Part shown: piece by piece, positions 28,232 to 41,268 of the stretch | Layout: the number at the start of each line of letters is the position of its first letter | Numbering within the stretch: position 1 is the stretch's first letter | From: Shouchella shacheensis | GTDB taxonomy: Bacteria; Bacillota; Bacilli; Bacillales; Bacillaceae_D | NCBI RefSeq assembly: GCF_001484965.1 | Contig: NZ_LLYY01000009.1 | Span: 62,001-126,000 of the forward strand | Direction of reading: 5' to 3' | Length of the DNA stretch: 64,000 bases | Program-made: the position numbers and the translations under genes | The notes under the pieces: generated by a model | What the model was told of the DNA's origin: nothing | Databases searched by the model: none | What the model saw: the letters and a program-made list of their open reading frames with translations, nothing else

Positions 28232-29944
28232 ATGTCTTATGACGGAATCATGACAAGAGCGGTCACCCGCGAGCTTCAGACACTCGTTGGGGGACGCGTC
28301 AACAAAATTTACCAGCCCTTTAAGACCGAACTGGTGCTCACCGTTCGAGCAAAAGGAACCAACCACCCCCTCCTTCTCTCCGCCAATGCTACTTTTGCCA
28401 GAGCTCATTTGACCTCTGAAAAATACCAGAATCCTGCGGAGCCTCCCATGTTTTGCATGCTGCTACGGAAACACCTCGAAGGGGGATTTGTCCACAGCAT
28501 CGAACAGAGCGACATGGACCGTATCATCACTGTTAGAGTCCGAAACAAAGATGAGCTCGGTGATACAACGGAAAAGCAGCTCATTATTGAGATCATGGGG
28601 CGACACAGCAATATCATTCTCATGGATTCAAAGACAGGCGTTGTCATCGATAGCATCAAGCATGTCCGCTTCGATCAAAGCAGCTACCGCACAGTTGGCC
28701 CCGGTCAGCCTTACAAAAGACCGCCGGAGCAGCATAAGCGTGATCTGCTCACAGCGACGAAAGAGGACGTCTTGAGGGCCGTCGACTTTAATGCTGGGAA
28801 ACTAGACCGCCAGCTTGTTGCAACATTTTCAGGTCTTTCTCCGCTCGTAGCCAGCGAAGTCGTCCATCGCGCGGGAATGGCAAATAAAGATACCTTGCCA
28901 GAAGCCTTCCTCGAAGTGGCACGCCAAGTCGCCGAGCATCAGTACACGCCCGAGCTTGTTCTTGGGAAGAAAGAATTCTTTTCCGTGATCCATCTCTCGT
29001 ATAAAGATGGCGAGAGGCACACATACGAAACACCAAGCCCGATGCTTGATCGTTTTTACTACGGGAAAGCCGAGCGCGATCGAGTAAAACAGCAAGCCTT
29101 TGATTTGGAACGGCTTCTAAAAAGCGAATACCAGAAAAACAAGCGCAAGCGCAAAAAGCTTGAAGCGACGCTCTCCAGTGCAGACGAAGCAGGAGCCTAT
29201 CAAAAGCTTGGGGAGCTGTTGACGGCACACATGCACCTGGTTGGGCGTGGCGACGAATCTGTTGAGGTGTATGATTACTATGAGGAAGAGGGAGGAACTC
29301 TCACGATCAAGCTCGACCCACAAAAAACCGCGGCGGAAAACGCTCAAGCGTATTTCAAACAATACCAAAAAGCGAAAACCGCCCGCGTTGAGGTTCAGCG
29401 ACAGCTTGAAAAGACAGAAGTCGAACTTCAGTATTTAGAATCCCTCCTTCAACAAATGGAATCCGCCTCATCCCGCGATATTGAGGGCATTCGCGAGGAA
29501 CTGGTAGAAGAAGGGTACATCCGTCGCCGGCAGCAAACAGGCAAGAAAAAGAAAAAGCAACCAGATAAGCCCCAGCTTGAGGCTTACACATCGAGCACAG
29601 GCACTAGTTTCCTCGTCGGCAAAAACAATCGCCAGAACGAATATGTCACCAATCGCCTGGCACGCCAGGACGAGATTTGGCTTCATACCAAAGACATCCC
29701 TGGCTCCCATGTGGTCATTCGAGACACAAACCCGGATGAAACGACGCTTGCAGAGGCGGCCCTAGTCGCCGCCTACTTCTCCAAAGCCCGTCAGTCCCAG
29801 TCGGTGCCCGTGGACTATACGAAAATCCGTCACGTCAAGAAGCCAAACGGCGCCAAGCCTGGCTATGTCACCTACGATCAACAAACCACGCTGTTTGTGA
29901 CGCCGAAAGAAGATACTGTGCTTGCACTTCGGGCTCAGAAGTAG
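28232..29944 (+). CDS. rqcH: Ribosome quality control protein RqcH (NFACT family)
   Basis: RqcH binds 50S subunits blocked by peptidyl-tRNA and recruits alanyl-tRNA to add C-terminal alanine tails that mark the stalled peptide for degradation. The 570-residue protein has an NFACT-N domain, a helix-hairpin-helix and long coiled coil (about 270-430) and a C-terminal NFACT-R domain with DEIWLHTKDIPGSHVVIR. I start at the ATG 28232, 6 nt after AGAGGTG; the GTG at 28223 lies inside that ribosome site. It is plus-strand and divergent from the ATPase gene, as in B. subtilis. Older names are yloA or fbpA; a fibronectin-binding role is not supported by the sequence. Confidence 0.94.
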   Translation: MSYDGIMTRAVTRELQTLVGGRVNKIYQPFKTELVLTVRAKGTNHPLLLSANATFARAHLTSEKYQNPAEPPMFCMLLRKHLEGGFVHSIEQSDMDRIITVRVRNKDELGDTTEKQLIIEIMGRHSNIILMDSKTGVVIDSIKHVRFDQSSYRTVGPGQPYKRPPEQHKRDLLTATKEDVLRAVDFNAGKLDRQLVATFSGLSPLVASEVVHRAGMANKDTLPEAFLEVARQVAEHQYTPELVLGKKEFFSVIHLSYKDGERHTYETPSPMLDRFYYGKAERDRVKQQAFDLERLLKSEYQKNKRKRKKLEATLSSADEAGAYQKLGELLTAHMHLVGRGDESVEVYDYYEEEGGTLTIKLDPQKTAAENAQAYFKQYQKAKTARVEVQRQLEKTEVELQYLESLLQQMESASSRDIEGIREELVEEGYIRRRQQTGKKKKKQPDKPQLEAYTSSTGTSFLVGKNNRQNEYVTNRLARQDEIWLHTKDIPGSHVVIRDTNPDETTLAEAALVAAYFSKARQSQSVPVDYTKIRHVKKPNGAKPGYVTYDQQTTLFVTPKEDTVLALRAQK

Positions 29945-29950
29945 ACGATG

Positions 29951-29988
29951 AAAAAGCTCCGCCTTTTTAGTGAAGGCGGAGCTTTTTC
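29951..29988 (+). terminator. Intrinsic terminator of rqcH
   Basis: A 15-bp perfect stem (AAAAAGCTCCGCCTT with AAGGCGGAGCTTTTT) and an 8-nt loop ends in a T-run, starting 7 bp after the stop codon. The stem content GCTCCGCC resembles the end of family A, which may be coincidence. Confidence 0.93.
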
Positions 29989-30181
29989 CTATGCGAAAAT
30001 GAAGGTAGGGCGAACAAAGAGAAGACCTGTGAGCGTGGAGACCACGAGCATCAGAGGGCAGGCGACGAGAGTCGTATTTCTGTTCTTGTTAGCCGTATGG
30101 CTATCCTCTTGCGCCGTACCTCACCTCGTCAATAAGTTCGGGGTGAAACACCGCCTTTAAACTTCAACGACGGACTGAACC
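29989..30181. other. Intergenic region between rqcH and a family A repeat
   Basis: About 190 bases between two convergent transcription units. A short plus-strand frame includes a hydrophobic stretch followed by Cys (FLFLLAVWLSSC), but it has no ribosome site, reads from inside the rqcH terminator and has no recognisable homologue, so I call no gene. Confidence 0.4.
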
Positions 30182-30302
30182 GAAAAGCGCAGGCGCGTCG
30201 AACAGAAGCGAGGATTTTGGAAGGTCTATACCCGAAATCCCGCCCTTGGATTTCGTTGTCAGGGCGAAAAATCTCGACACTTCTAGCCGCCGCAGTTAGA
30301 CA
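30182..30302 (+). repeat. Family A palindromic intergenic repeat, full copy
   Basis: This 121-bp copy starts GAAAAGCGCAGGCG and ends GCCGCCGCAGTTAGACA. The core arms GAAATCCCGCCC and TTGGATTTCG again pair. Its right end is 1-2 bp from the hairpin at the end of the methyltransferase gene. Confidence 0.88.
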
Positions 30303-30335
30303 ACAAGCACCTCCAGCTACACTGGCGATGCTTGT
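30303..30335 (-). terminator. Weak terminator-like hairpin overlapping the methyltransferase stop
   Basis: ACAAGCA and TGCTTGT pair around an inner CCAG/CTGG stem, and the stop codon of the methyltransferase gene (30317-30319) lies in the loop. On the minus strand no good T-run follows, since the family A repeat begins there; the original tail may have been displaced by the insertion. Confidence 0.4.
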
Positions 30336-30988
30336 TTCGTTGCCATGGTTATGTAGCCTAGTCCGTCAAGAACAGTCTCGTGGGAGACGGGCGTAAGACC
30401 TTCCTCTGCGAGAAGAGAATTAAGGGCTGTTACATCGTAGCGATGCCGTCTAGTGGAGACATTGGCCCATTTGAGCAGCGACTCTCGTTCAAAACCCTTC
30501 ATCCCATGGGCATCTGCATAGGAACGCGCACGTTCCGCCTCCATTCTCTCCCCTGGATTCAAGAGCGCTAGCGTTCCCCCATTGCGAAGAACACGGCTTA
30601 TCTCACGAATGCCCTCCTCCGGCTTTGGCAACAGAAAGAGAACACAGGTGGAAAGCGCCACGTCAAAAGATTGCTCAGCAAAGGGCAGCGCTGTGGCGTC
30701 TCCGACCTCGATATGTACCTCTGCCCCACCGACGCTCTCGGAAAACAGCCTCGTCGCAAAGCGAATCATCTCACTCGATAAATCCACCCCGGTAAGCGTC
30801 GCGGCTTCTGCTGTCCCTCGCGTAAGCAATCGCCCCGTCCCACAGCCGACATCGAGCACATTCTTCTCATGCCAGCTACCGGAAAGCTTTTTCAACTGCT
30901 CATGGATAGAACTAAGCCATTTCGTTTGCGCCATCGCATCAAAGAAAAGCACCATGTCATCAAACTCTTCTCCAGTCATTTTTCGCAA
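30317..30988 (-). CDS. Class I SAM-dependent methyltransferase (substrate unknown)
   Basis: The 223-residue protein is a small-molecule-type methyltransferase. Motif I is NVLDVGCGTGRLL (about 43-55), the acidic residue of motif II lies in LTGVDLSSEMI, motif post-II is VGDATALPFAEQSFDVALS and the pattern continues with LRNGGTLALLNP. It resembles the UbiE/YcgJ group, but I cannot name a substrate. A TTG at 30988 is the likely start because AGGAGG lies exactly 9 nt upstream. It lies between pyrE and rqcH, where B. subtilis has sulfate assimilation genes, so it is probably a local insertion. Confidence 0.8.
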   Translation of the reverse strand: MRKMTGEEFDDMVLFFDAMAQTKWLSSIHEQLKKLSGSWHEKNVLDVGCGTGRLLTRGTAEAATLTGVDLSSEMIRFATRLFSESVGGAEVHIEVGDATALPFAEQSFDVALSTCVLFLLPKPEEGIREISRVLRNGGTLALLNPGERMEAERARSYADAHGMKGFERESLLKWANVSTRRHRYDVTALNSLLAEEGLTPVSHETVLDGLGYITMATKQASPV

Positions 30989-31141
30989 TGCACAATGCCT
31001 CCTCTCCGTTCATTTAACTGCGGTAGGTCGAGCCCCCGAATCTAAATTTGTGTTCTTCTGATACCCTCCCCGTGAAAACGAGAACGTGCCAAAGTCATCC
31101 ATATCGCAGACAGCCTTCTGACCAATCTATCTGCCCCTTTT

Positions 31142-31770
31142 TTAAACCGCCATCCACGCTTCGCTTTCAGGGTGCTCCCGCCAAGCTGTGAGTTTCGCTT
31201 GCTCCTTCTCGCTAATCGTTCCACGTTCTTTTGCGACAGTTACAAGCGCCTGATAGGTGGTTAGCACCTGCAACGGAAGTTCAGCGTTCTTGAAATTTTC
31301 CTTTCCTTTCTCGAGCTCATAAGAAAAGATCGCCGCTACAAGCAAAGGCACAGCTCTCGCTTCACGCAACGCCTTCGCACAGGCAATTGAACTGCCGCCT
31401 GTAGAAATCAGGTCCTCCATCACGACCACTTTTTGGCCTTCTTCAATTTTCCCTTCTATCAAATTCTGCTTCCCGTGACCTTTTGCACTTCCGCGCACAT
31501 AGATCATCGGCAACTCTAGCTCCTCAGCGACTAGAGCTGCATGCGGGATTCCTGCCGTCGCCGTACCAGCAATTACTTCTGCTTCAGGGGCATGCTCTCG
31601 AATGAGCGCTACTAATCCTGCGGCAATTTCCTTTCGTACATGCGGGTAAGAAAGGGTGAGGCGATTGTCACAGTAAATGGGTGACTTCATGCCCGAGCTC
31701 CATGTATATGGGTTACTTGGCGAAAGGCTGACAGCTCCAATTTCAAGCAAATGATTGGCTATGTTTTCAC

Positions 31771-31774
<4 letters not shown>
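31142..31774 (-). CDS. pyrE: Orotate phosphoribosyltransferase
   Basis: PyrE joins orotate to PRPP, giving OMP. The 210-residue protein has the PRPP motif [14 protein letters not shown] and the substrate loop [15 protein letters not shown], with [14 protein letters not shown] near the start. The ATG at 31774 overlaps the pyrF stop (ATGA). It is the last gene of the pyr operon; I see no clear terminator in the 150 bp after it. Confidence 0.96.
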
Positions 31775-34180
<2,406 letters not shown>

Positions 34181-34408
34181 CTAAGCGCCTCCTCTTTTTC
34201 GTTGTTCACTCAACTCTCGGAGTTAAAATCACCGTTGAAATCTCGGAGAATCGATTCTTCCATTGAAGAATGAGCTCCACTTTAACTTCTATGGCTATCC
34301 GTCCGTTCCCCACTAGTTAGATGGGTGCTCCAGTTACTTGTTAATAGGACAGAATCCTGGGGAGTTAACCCCCTTCGGACGGGATTGGCGCTCCTCTCGT
34401 GACGGGCG
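34181..34408. other. Non-coding DNA splitting the pyr operon between carB and pyrK
   Basis: These 228 bases lead from pyrK to the repeat fragments. No gene is visible. A short palindrome around GGGGAGTTAACCCC (34359-34372) and an imperfect inverted repeat near 34250-34275 are present, but I recognise no PyrR site or clear promoter. Confidence 0.5.
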
Positions 34409-34457
34409 TTTTGGTCGGCCAAAATCCTCGCGTCTGGCCATCCCGCCTCCGCTTTTC
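34409..34457 (-). repeat. Left-half fragment of a family A repeat
   Basis: Read on the minus strand it starts GAAAAGCGGAGGCGGG and continues CGCGAGGATTTTGG before losing similarity. It lies back to back with the family B copy at 34463. Confidence 0.75.
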
Positions 34458-34462
34458 ATCCG

Positions 34463-34582
34463 ATCTAGCTCCGGTCCCCACTCGCTCGAGGTTTCTTCAG
34501 ACCGCTAGATCAAGCCAAGTTCGGGCTTGATACTACCGTTCTTCCAGAACTTGTCGCTCGTAAGCAGGGCACCTCCGCTTTT
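34463..34582 (-). repeat. Family B palindromic repeat, full copy, abutting carB
   Basis: On the minus strand this 120-bp copy starts GAAAAGCGGAGGTGCCC and ends GGGGACCGGAGCTAGAT. Inner arms ATCAAGCC and GGCTTGAT pair around 6 nt. The first bases, read TGAAAAGC, provide the TGA stop of carB. Confidence 0.88.
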
Positions 34583-37500
34583 CATGTTGGCATGCTGTCC
34601 GCCGCAAAGGTGATCGACTCCATCACCCGTAGCAAAGCATCTGCGGTATCAATCGACGTGAGGCAAACGACGCCGTTTTCCACAGATTCGCGACGGATGC
34701 GGAAGCCATCGCGGGCGGGCTGCTTGCCGCGGGTAAGCGTATTGATGACAAAATGCGCGTCTCCCTGACGAATCGTGTCGAGGAGGTGCGGCTGCCCTTC
34801 GTTGATTTTATTGACGATCGTGACAGGAATGCCTGCTTTTATGAGTGCGGTCGCTGTCCCTGATGTGGCCATGATGCTGTAGCCAATCTGATGGAAGCGA
34901 CGGGCAATGTCGACCGCTTCCTCCTTGTCCTTGTTGGCAACGGTAAAAAGCGCCGTCCCATGCGTTGGAATATTCATGCCGGAAGCAACCAGCCCTTTGT
35001 ACAAAGCTTTTTCTAACGTCTTGTCTCGCCCCATTACTTCCCCGGTCGACTTCATTTCTGGTCCGAGGGAGATGTCGACGCGCCGCAGTTTGGCAAAAGA
35101 GAACACCGGTACTTTAACAGAAACATCCTCGCTCTCTGGGTGATAGCCACTTCCGTAGCCAAGCCCTTTCAACGTTTCACCGAGCATGACTTTCGTAGCG
35201 AGATTGGCCATGGGCACCCCCGTAATTTTGCTGAGGAACGGAACGGTCCGGCTTGAGCGCGGATTGACTTCGAGCACGTAAACCTCGTCCTTGTGCCAGA
35301 CAAACTGGATGTTCAACAGTCCGACGATGTTCAGCCCTCTTGCAAGCTTAATCGTGCGCTCAATTAAGCGTTCCTTGATTTCATCTGGCACCGTTTGCGG
35401 TGGATAAACAGCGATTGAATCACCGGAGTGAACGCCCGCGCGTTCGATATGCTCCATGATGCCGGGAATATAAACATCCTCTCCGTCGCAAATCGCATCG
35501 ACTTCAAGCTCTTTCCCGATTAAGTAGCGATCAATCAGCACGGGATGTTTCGGATTCACTTTTACCGCTGTTTGCATATAGTGAAGCAGCTCTTCTTCAT
35601 GATAAACAATTTCCATCGCACGTCCGCCTAAGACATAGGAAGGGCGAACAAGCACAGGGTAGCCGATTTCCCGGGCAATGGTGACCGCCCCGTCTACAGA
35701 GGTCGCTGTTTTTCCAAGCGGTTGCGGGATCTCCAGCTTCATTAGCGCTTGTTCAAATTTATCACGGTCCTCAGCACGATCCATGGCCTCGAGGCTGGTA
35801 CCGATTATGTGAACGCCACGCTCGGCTAGCTCTGCTGCTAAGTTAATCGCCGTTTGCCCGCCGAATTGTACGATGACGCCTTTGGGCTGCTCTATGCTCA
35901 CGACGTTCATCACATCTTCCACCGTCAGCGGCTCAAAATAGAGCTTGTCGGACGTCGAAAAGTCTGTAGAAACCGTCTCTGGATTGTTATTCATAATGAT
36001 CGCTTCGTAGCCAGCTTCTTTGATTGCCCATACGGTGTGAACCGTTGCATAATCAAATTCAATCCCTTGACCGATGCGAATCGGACCGGACCCTAGCACA
36101 AGAATGCTTTCCTTGTCTGTTTTGAATGACTCGTTTTCCTGTTCATACGTCCCGTAGTAATACGGCGTTGTTGACTCAAATTCAGCAGCGCAGGTGTCCA
36201 CCATTTTGTATACGGGATTAACGCCTGCCGCTTGACGTAGCTCGTATACCGCTTTTTCATCCGTTTCCCACTTACGTCCAATATACGAATCTGCAAAACC
36301 TGCACGCTTTAATTTATGGAGAATATTTTCATTCGTTCTTGCTTCGACGATTTTTGCTTCAAGAGCGACAATGCGCTCGAGCTTTTGCAGGAAGAAACGG
36401 TCGATTGCTGTCGTTTCGTGGAGTTGATCGACGGCGACGCCTTTGCGCAGGAGAGCGGCGAGCGCAAACAAACGCTCGTCGTCGGCTTTGGCAATCTTCT
36501 TCAGCAAATCGTCCGCGCTTTTTGCTTCAAGGTTCGCATCCTCCACGTGATCATAACCTGCTTCGAGGGAGCGCACAGCCTTAAGAAGTGATTCTTCCAG
36601 CGTGCGGCCGATCGCCATTACTTCTCCAGTCGCCTTCATTTGTGTCCCAAGCTTGCGGTTGGCCGACTCAAATTTGTCAAAAGGCCAGCGTGGAATCTTG
36701 GAAACGACATAGTCTAGCGCCGGCTCAAAGCTTGCATACGTTGTGCCGGTGACTGGGTTTTTCAGTTCATCCAAGCTATAGCCGACAGCAATTTTTGCTG
36801 CTAGCTTTGCAATTGGGTAGCCCGTCGCTTTCGACGCAAGTGCTGAAGAACGGCTTACGCGGGGGTTGACTTCGATAATATAGTATTGGTCGCTTTCTCC
36901 GTCCAGTGCAAATTGGACGTTACATCCACCTTCGATGCCTAGTGCGCGAATAATGGATAGCGACGAATTTCGTAGCATTTGATAGTCTCGATCTGAGAGC
37001 GTTTGGCTTGGGGCAAAAACGATCGAGTCCCCTGTGTGCACCCCGACTGGATCAAAGTTCTCCATGTTGCAGACGACGATCGCTTCATCTTTAGCATCGC
37101 GCATGACTTCATACTCTACCTCTTTAAAGCCGGCAATGCTCTTCTCGATTAAGCACTGGGTCACTGGGCTGTATTTCAGGCCACTTGTCACGATTTCAGC
37201 GAGGTCATCACTATTGTAAGCAATGCCGCCACCTGTGCCGCCAAGCGTGTAGGCCGGGCGAATAATAACTGGATAGTCGATGCGCCCAACAAAGCGATAT
37301 GCTTCTTCCAAATTGTGAATGATGTCACTTTCGGGGACAGGCTCCCCTAGCAAGTTCATGAGGGCACGAAACTGTTCGCGGTCTTCTGCCTGCTCAATCG
37401 CATCAAGCTTTGTACCTAGCAGTTCGATGTTGTACTGTTCAAGAATGCCTGCGTTCTTCAGCTCAAGCGCCATGTTCAGCCCTGTTTGCCCACCAAGCGT

Positions 37501-37764
37501 TGGCAAAAGCCCGTCTGGTTGTTCCTTGCGAATGATGCGGCTCACGAACTCAAGTGTCAGTGGCTCGATATAGACACGGTCAGCCATAGTGGTATCGGTC
37601 ATAATTGTCGCAGGGTTCGAGTTGATCAGAATCACTTCATAGCCCTCTTCTTTCAGTGCCTGACAGGCCTGTGTTCCAGCATAATCAAACTCCGCTGCCT
37701 GGCCGATCACAATCGGTCCCGAGCCAATGACAAGGATTTTGTTTATATCTGTGCGCTTTGCCAT
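34582..37764 (-). CDS. carB: Carbamoyl-phosphate synthase, large subunit (pyrimidine-type)
   Basis: CarB makes carbamoyl phosphate from bicarbonate, ATP and ammonia delivered by CarA. The 1060-residue protein has two ATP-grasp halves (about 1-400 and 545-930; for example [17 protein letters not shown] and [16 protein letters not shown]) and a C-terminal allosteric MGS domain. I start at the ATG 37764, after GGGGAG. Sequence similarity to other CarB stays normal almost to the end; the TGA stop (34582-34584) coincides with the start of a family B repeat, so the native end may have been trimmed by a few residues. Confidence 0.95.
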   Translation of the reverse strand: MAKRTDINKILVIGSGPIVIGQAAEFDYAGTQACQALKEEGYEVILINSNPATIMTDTTMADRVYIEPLTLEFVSRIIRKEQPDGLLPTLGGQTGLNMALELKNAGILEQYNIELLGTKLDAIEQAEDREQFRALMNLLGEPVPESDIIHNLEEAYRFVGRIDYPVIIRPAYTLGGTGGGIAYNSDDLAEIVTSGLKYSPVTQCLIEKSIAGFKEVEYEVMRDAKDEAIVVCNMENFDPVGVHTGDSIVFAPSQTLSDRDYQMLRNSSLSIIRALGIEGGCNVQFALDGESDQYYIIEVNPRVSRSSALASKATGYPIAKLAAKIAVGYSLDELKNPVTGTTYASFEPALDYVVSKIPRWPFDKFESANRKLGTQMKATGEVMAIGRTLEESLLKAVRSLEAGYDHVEDANLEAKSADDLLKKIAKADDERLFALAALLRKGVAVDQLHETTAIDRFFLQKLERIVALEAKIVEARTNENILHKLKRAGFADSYIGRKWETDEKAVYELRQAAGVNPVYKMVDTCAAEFESTTPYYYGTYEQENESFKTDKESILVLGSGPIRIGQGIEFDYATVHTVWAIKEAGYEAIIMNNNPETVSTDFSTSDKLYFEPLTVEDVMNVVSIEQPKGVIVQFGGQTAINLAAELAERGVHIIGTSLEAMDRAEDRDKFEQALMKLEIPQPLGKTATSVDGAVTIAREIGYPVLVRPSYVLGGRAMEIVYHEEELLHYMQTAVKVNPKHPVLIDRYLIGKELEVDAICDGEDVYIPGIMEHIERAGVHSGDSIAVYPPQTVPDEIKERLIERTIKLARGLNIVGLLNIQFVWHKDEVYVLEVNPRSSRTVPFLSKITGVPMANLATKVMLGETLKGLGYGSGYHPESEDVSVKVPVFSFAKLRRVDISLGPEMKSTGEVMGRDKTLEKALYKGLVASGMNIPTHGTALFTVANKDKEEAVDIARRFHQIGYSIMATSGTATALIKAGIPVTIVNKINEGQPHLLDTIRQGDAHFVINTLTRGKQPARDGFRIRRESVENGVVCLTSIDTADALLRVMESITFAADSMPT

Positions 37765-37785
37765 TCTCCTCACTCCCCTATGGTC

Positions 37786-38877
37786 CTATACGAGGACACG
37801 TTGTTTTTTGCTTGTCTCATCCATCATTTCTATGAATAGATCAAATAAGCGGCTCGCATCATGCGGTCCAGGCGATGCCTCCGGATGGTACTGCACGCTG
37901 AAGGCTTGTTCCTCTTTATGACGGAGTCCTTCCACCGTTCCGTCATTGACCGCTTCATGCGTCAACTCAAGCTGAGTACTCTTAAGTGAATCACGATCGA
38001 CCGTGTAGCCATGGTTTTGCGCGGTAATGTCAATCCTTCCTGTATCAAGCTCACGCACGGGATGGTTGGAGCCACGGTGACCGAACTTGAGCTTGCTCGT
38101 TGTCGCGCCGCTTGCGAGAGCTAATAGCTGGTGTCCGAGGCAAATGCCGAAAAGGGGAACCTCGCCGATGAGCGCTCGCACGGTTTCCACCGTCTCTGGC
38201 ACATCCACTGGATTTCCAGGACCATTGGAGACGAGTACACCGTCAACGCCCAAGCGAAATATCTCTTCAGCTGACGTATTATAAGGAACGACGACAACGT
38301 CACACTCTCGTTCAATCAATGATTGCAAGATGCCGTGCTTCATGCCACAGTCCACGAGAGCGACGCGTTTGCCTTTGCCCGGCACATGGTACGGAGCTTT
38401 GACGGACACACGACTGACCTGATCCGTCAGAGGCGCACCCGCCCGTAGTTCCGCCGCGATCGCTTCCGAATCGAGCGGAGCCTCACAAATACGTCCGCGT
38501 AGCGTCCCGTGGGCGCGAATTTTCCGTGTGAGCATGCGTGTATCGACGCCGGCAATCCCAGGAATGTTTTTCGCGAGGAGCAACTCATGCAAAGATTCCT
38601 GCTCGCGCCAGTGACTTGGCTCAAACTCCACTTCGCGAACGATCAGACCAGCAATCGCTGGCAAGAGCGATTCAAAGTCATCACGGTTGATGCCATAGTT
38701 GCCAATTAACGGATACGTAAGCATGACAATTTGTCCGCAATACGACGGATCAGAGAGGATTTCTTGGTAGCCGGTCATGCCCGTATTGAATACGACTTCT
38801 CCGCTCATCGGGACATCGGCGCCAAACCCTTCCCCTTTTAGCACAGTTCCATCTTCTAGTACAAGCTGCTTGTTCAT
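37786..38877 (-). CDS. carA: Carbamoyl-phosphate synthase, small (glutaminase) subunit
   Basis: CarA hydrolyses glutamine and channels ammonia to CarB. The 363-residue protein has the N-terminal domain with [13 protein letters not shown] and a class I amidotransferase with the nucleophile [12 protein letters not shown] and a His in [13 protein letters not shown]. The ATG overlaps the pyrC stop codon (ATGA), and carB follows after 21 bp. Confidence 0.96.
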   Translation of the reverse strand: MNKQLVLEDGTVLKGEGFGADVPMSGEVVFNTGMTGYQEILSDPSYCGQIVMLTYPLIGNYGINRDDFESLLPAIAGLIVREVEFEPSHWREQESLHELLLAKNIPGIAGVDTRMLTRKIRAHGTLRGRICEAPLDSEAIAAELRAGAPLTDQVSRVSVKAPYHVPGKGKRVALVDCGMKHGILQSLIERECDVVVVPYNTSAEEIFRLGVDGVLVSNGPGNPVDVPETVETVRALIGEVPLFGICLGHQLLALASGATTSKLKFGHRGSNHPVRELDTGRIDITAQNHGYTVDRDSLKSTQLELTHEAVNDGTVEGLRHKEEQAFSVQYHPEASPGPHDASRLFDLFIEMMDETSKKQRVLV

Positions 38878-40154
38878 TGTTTGACCGCCTCCTTCTCAAA
38901 CACCATCTTGCCGTCCACAAATGTATAGATAGGCCAGCCATTGACCCTCCATTCGGCAAACGGTGTGTTGCGTCCTTTGGAAGCAAACATCTGTGGTTTA
39001 ATCGTTTCCTCTGCCTCAAGATCTAGGATCGTGATGTCTGCGGCTGCCCCTGCTTTTAACTCCCCGCCTTGAATACCAAACGTCGTCGCAGGCTTGGCTG
39101 TTAAAAAGTCAACGAGCTGAGCAAGCGTGAAAATCCCTTTTTTCACAAAATGGGTATAGAGAAGTGGGAACGCTGTTTCAAGACCGACAATGCCGAATGG
39201 GGCGCGCTCCATGCTCGTTTGTTTTTCTTCGGCCGTATGCGGGGCGTGATCGGTAGCGATAAAATCGATCGTGCCATCGAGAAGGCCTTCGATCAACGCT
39301 TCTCTATCAGCGCTTGAGCGTAGGGGCGGGTTCATTTTATAGTTGGTGTCTTGCCCTTCAATGTCATCTTCTGAAAGCAGCAAATGATGCGGTGTGACCT
39401 CTGCTGTGACTCGAATCCCGGCCGCTTTAGCGTCGCGAATCGTGCGCACCGATTCCTTCGTGCTTACATGGCAAACATGGTAGTGAGCCCCGGCGGCTTC
39501 TGCAAGCAGGACGTCACGGGCAATATGGACTGCTTCACATACGGAAGGAATGCCGTTGAGCCCTTGCTCTTTAGAATATCTGCCCTCGTGCACCGCTCCG
39601 CCGTTGATCAACGTGTTGTCTTCACAGTGAGCGACAATCGCCATGTCAAGCGCCGCCGCTTGCTTCATCGCTTCCAGCATCATTCCTGCCGATTGCACGC
39701 CAACGCCGTCATCGGTAAAGGCAAACGCCCCCGCGGCTTTCAAGGCAGCAAAATCGGTCAGTTCTTTTCCAAGCTGTCTGGTTGTAATCGACGCATAAGG
39801 GAGCACACGCACATGGCCCCTCTTTGCCATTTTTTCAGTAAGAGTCCTAAGCGTTTCCGCCGTATCCGGCACGGGGCGAGTGTTTGGCATGGCTGCTACC
39901 GTGGTGAACCCACCCTTAGCCGCCGCAAGCGTCCCCGTTTCAAACGTTTCCTTCTTTTCGCCGCCTGGCTCTCTCAAGTGGATATGGACATCCACAAACC
40001 CTGGAGTAACCAGCTTGCTGTTCGCATCTACGGTTGATGTCACATCCTCCCCGGTGAGATCAAACGCAATTTTTCCTTCTTTTATAAACACATCCTGCTG
40101 TCGGTGTTCCCCGTTTTCATCTAAGACGAACCCACCTTCGATTTTCACTGCCAT
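38874..40154 (-). CDS. pyrC: Dihydroorotase
   Basis: PyrC cyclises carbamoyl aspartate to dihydroorotate. The 426-residue protein is a type I dihydroorotase with the zinc motif [10 protein letters not shown], then [22 protein letters not shown] and the catalytic [10 protein letters not shown] start at the ATG 40154, 9 nt after AAGGGG; an ATG three codons upstream lies too near the ribosome site. It lies 19 bp after pyrB. Confidence 0.96.
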   Translation of the reverse strand: MAVKIEGGFVLDENGEHRQQDVFIKEGKIAFDLTGEDVTSTVDANSKLVTPGFVDVHIHLREPGGEKKETFETGTLAAAKGGFTTVAAMPNTRPVPDTAETLRTLTEKMAKRGHVRVLPYASITTRQLGKELTDFAALKAAGAFAFTDDGVGVQSAGMMLEAMKQAAALDMAIVAHCEDNTLINGGAVHEGRYSKEQGLNGIPSVCEAVHIARDVLLAEAAGAHYHVCHVSTKESVRTIRDAKAAGIRVTAEVTPHHLLLSEDDIEGQDTNYKMNPPLRSSADREALIEGLLDGTIDFIATDHAPHTAEEKQTSMERAPFGIVGLETAFPLLYTHFVKKGIFTLAQLVDFLTAKPATTFGIQGGELKAGAAADITILDLEAEETIKPQMFASKGRNTPFAEWRVNGWPIYTFVDGKMVFEKEAVKQ

Positions 40155-40173
40155 CTCTCTCATCCCCTTATCG

Positions 40174-41112
<939 letters not shown>

Positions 41113-41127
41113 TTAAGACCATAATCC

Positions 41128-41173
41128 GAAAAAGCGTAGGCGGGTCGATTAATTTCTATCCACCGGAGCTAGA
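41128..41173 (+). repeat. Family A repeat with internal deletion
   Basis: A 46-bp copy keeps the left end GAAAAAGCGTAGGCGGG and the right end CCACCGGAGCTAGA. It lies between the third pyr attenuator terminator and pyrB, its right end touching the A-run of that terminator. Confidence 0.75.
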
Positions 41174-41249
41174 AAAATGGCCTTGAGACACACTCAAGGC
41201 AGGGGGAGAGCCTAAGCTCCAGTACCATACCTTTGAGTCTCTCTGTACT
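41172..41249 (-). promoter_or_regulatory. PyrR attenuator in front of pyrB
   Basis: The PyrR recognition sequence reads AGTACAGAGAGACT (41236-41249), and the downstream terminator is a 7-bp stem CCTTGAG/CTCAAGG followed by a T-run. One of the invariant CC bases of the consensus is A here, so PyrR binding could be weaker than at the other two sites. Confidence 0.8.
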
Positions 41250-41268
41250 CGTTTAAAGATACAATCAT

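Noticed and set aside
29948-30160. Short plus-strand frame with a lipoprotein-like stretch ending in Cys
   Set aside because: It begins in the rqcH terminator, has no ribosome site, is only 70 codons long and resembles no known protein.
30170-30310. Target-site duplication flanking a family A copy
   Set aside because: Comparing the bases on both sides of this and other copies I find no consistent direct repeat; an empty site is needed to decide.
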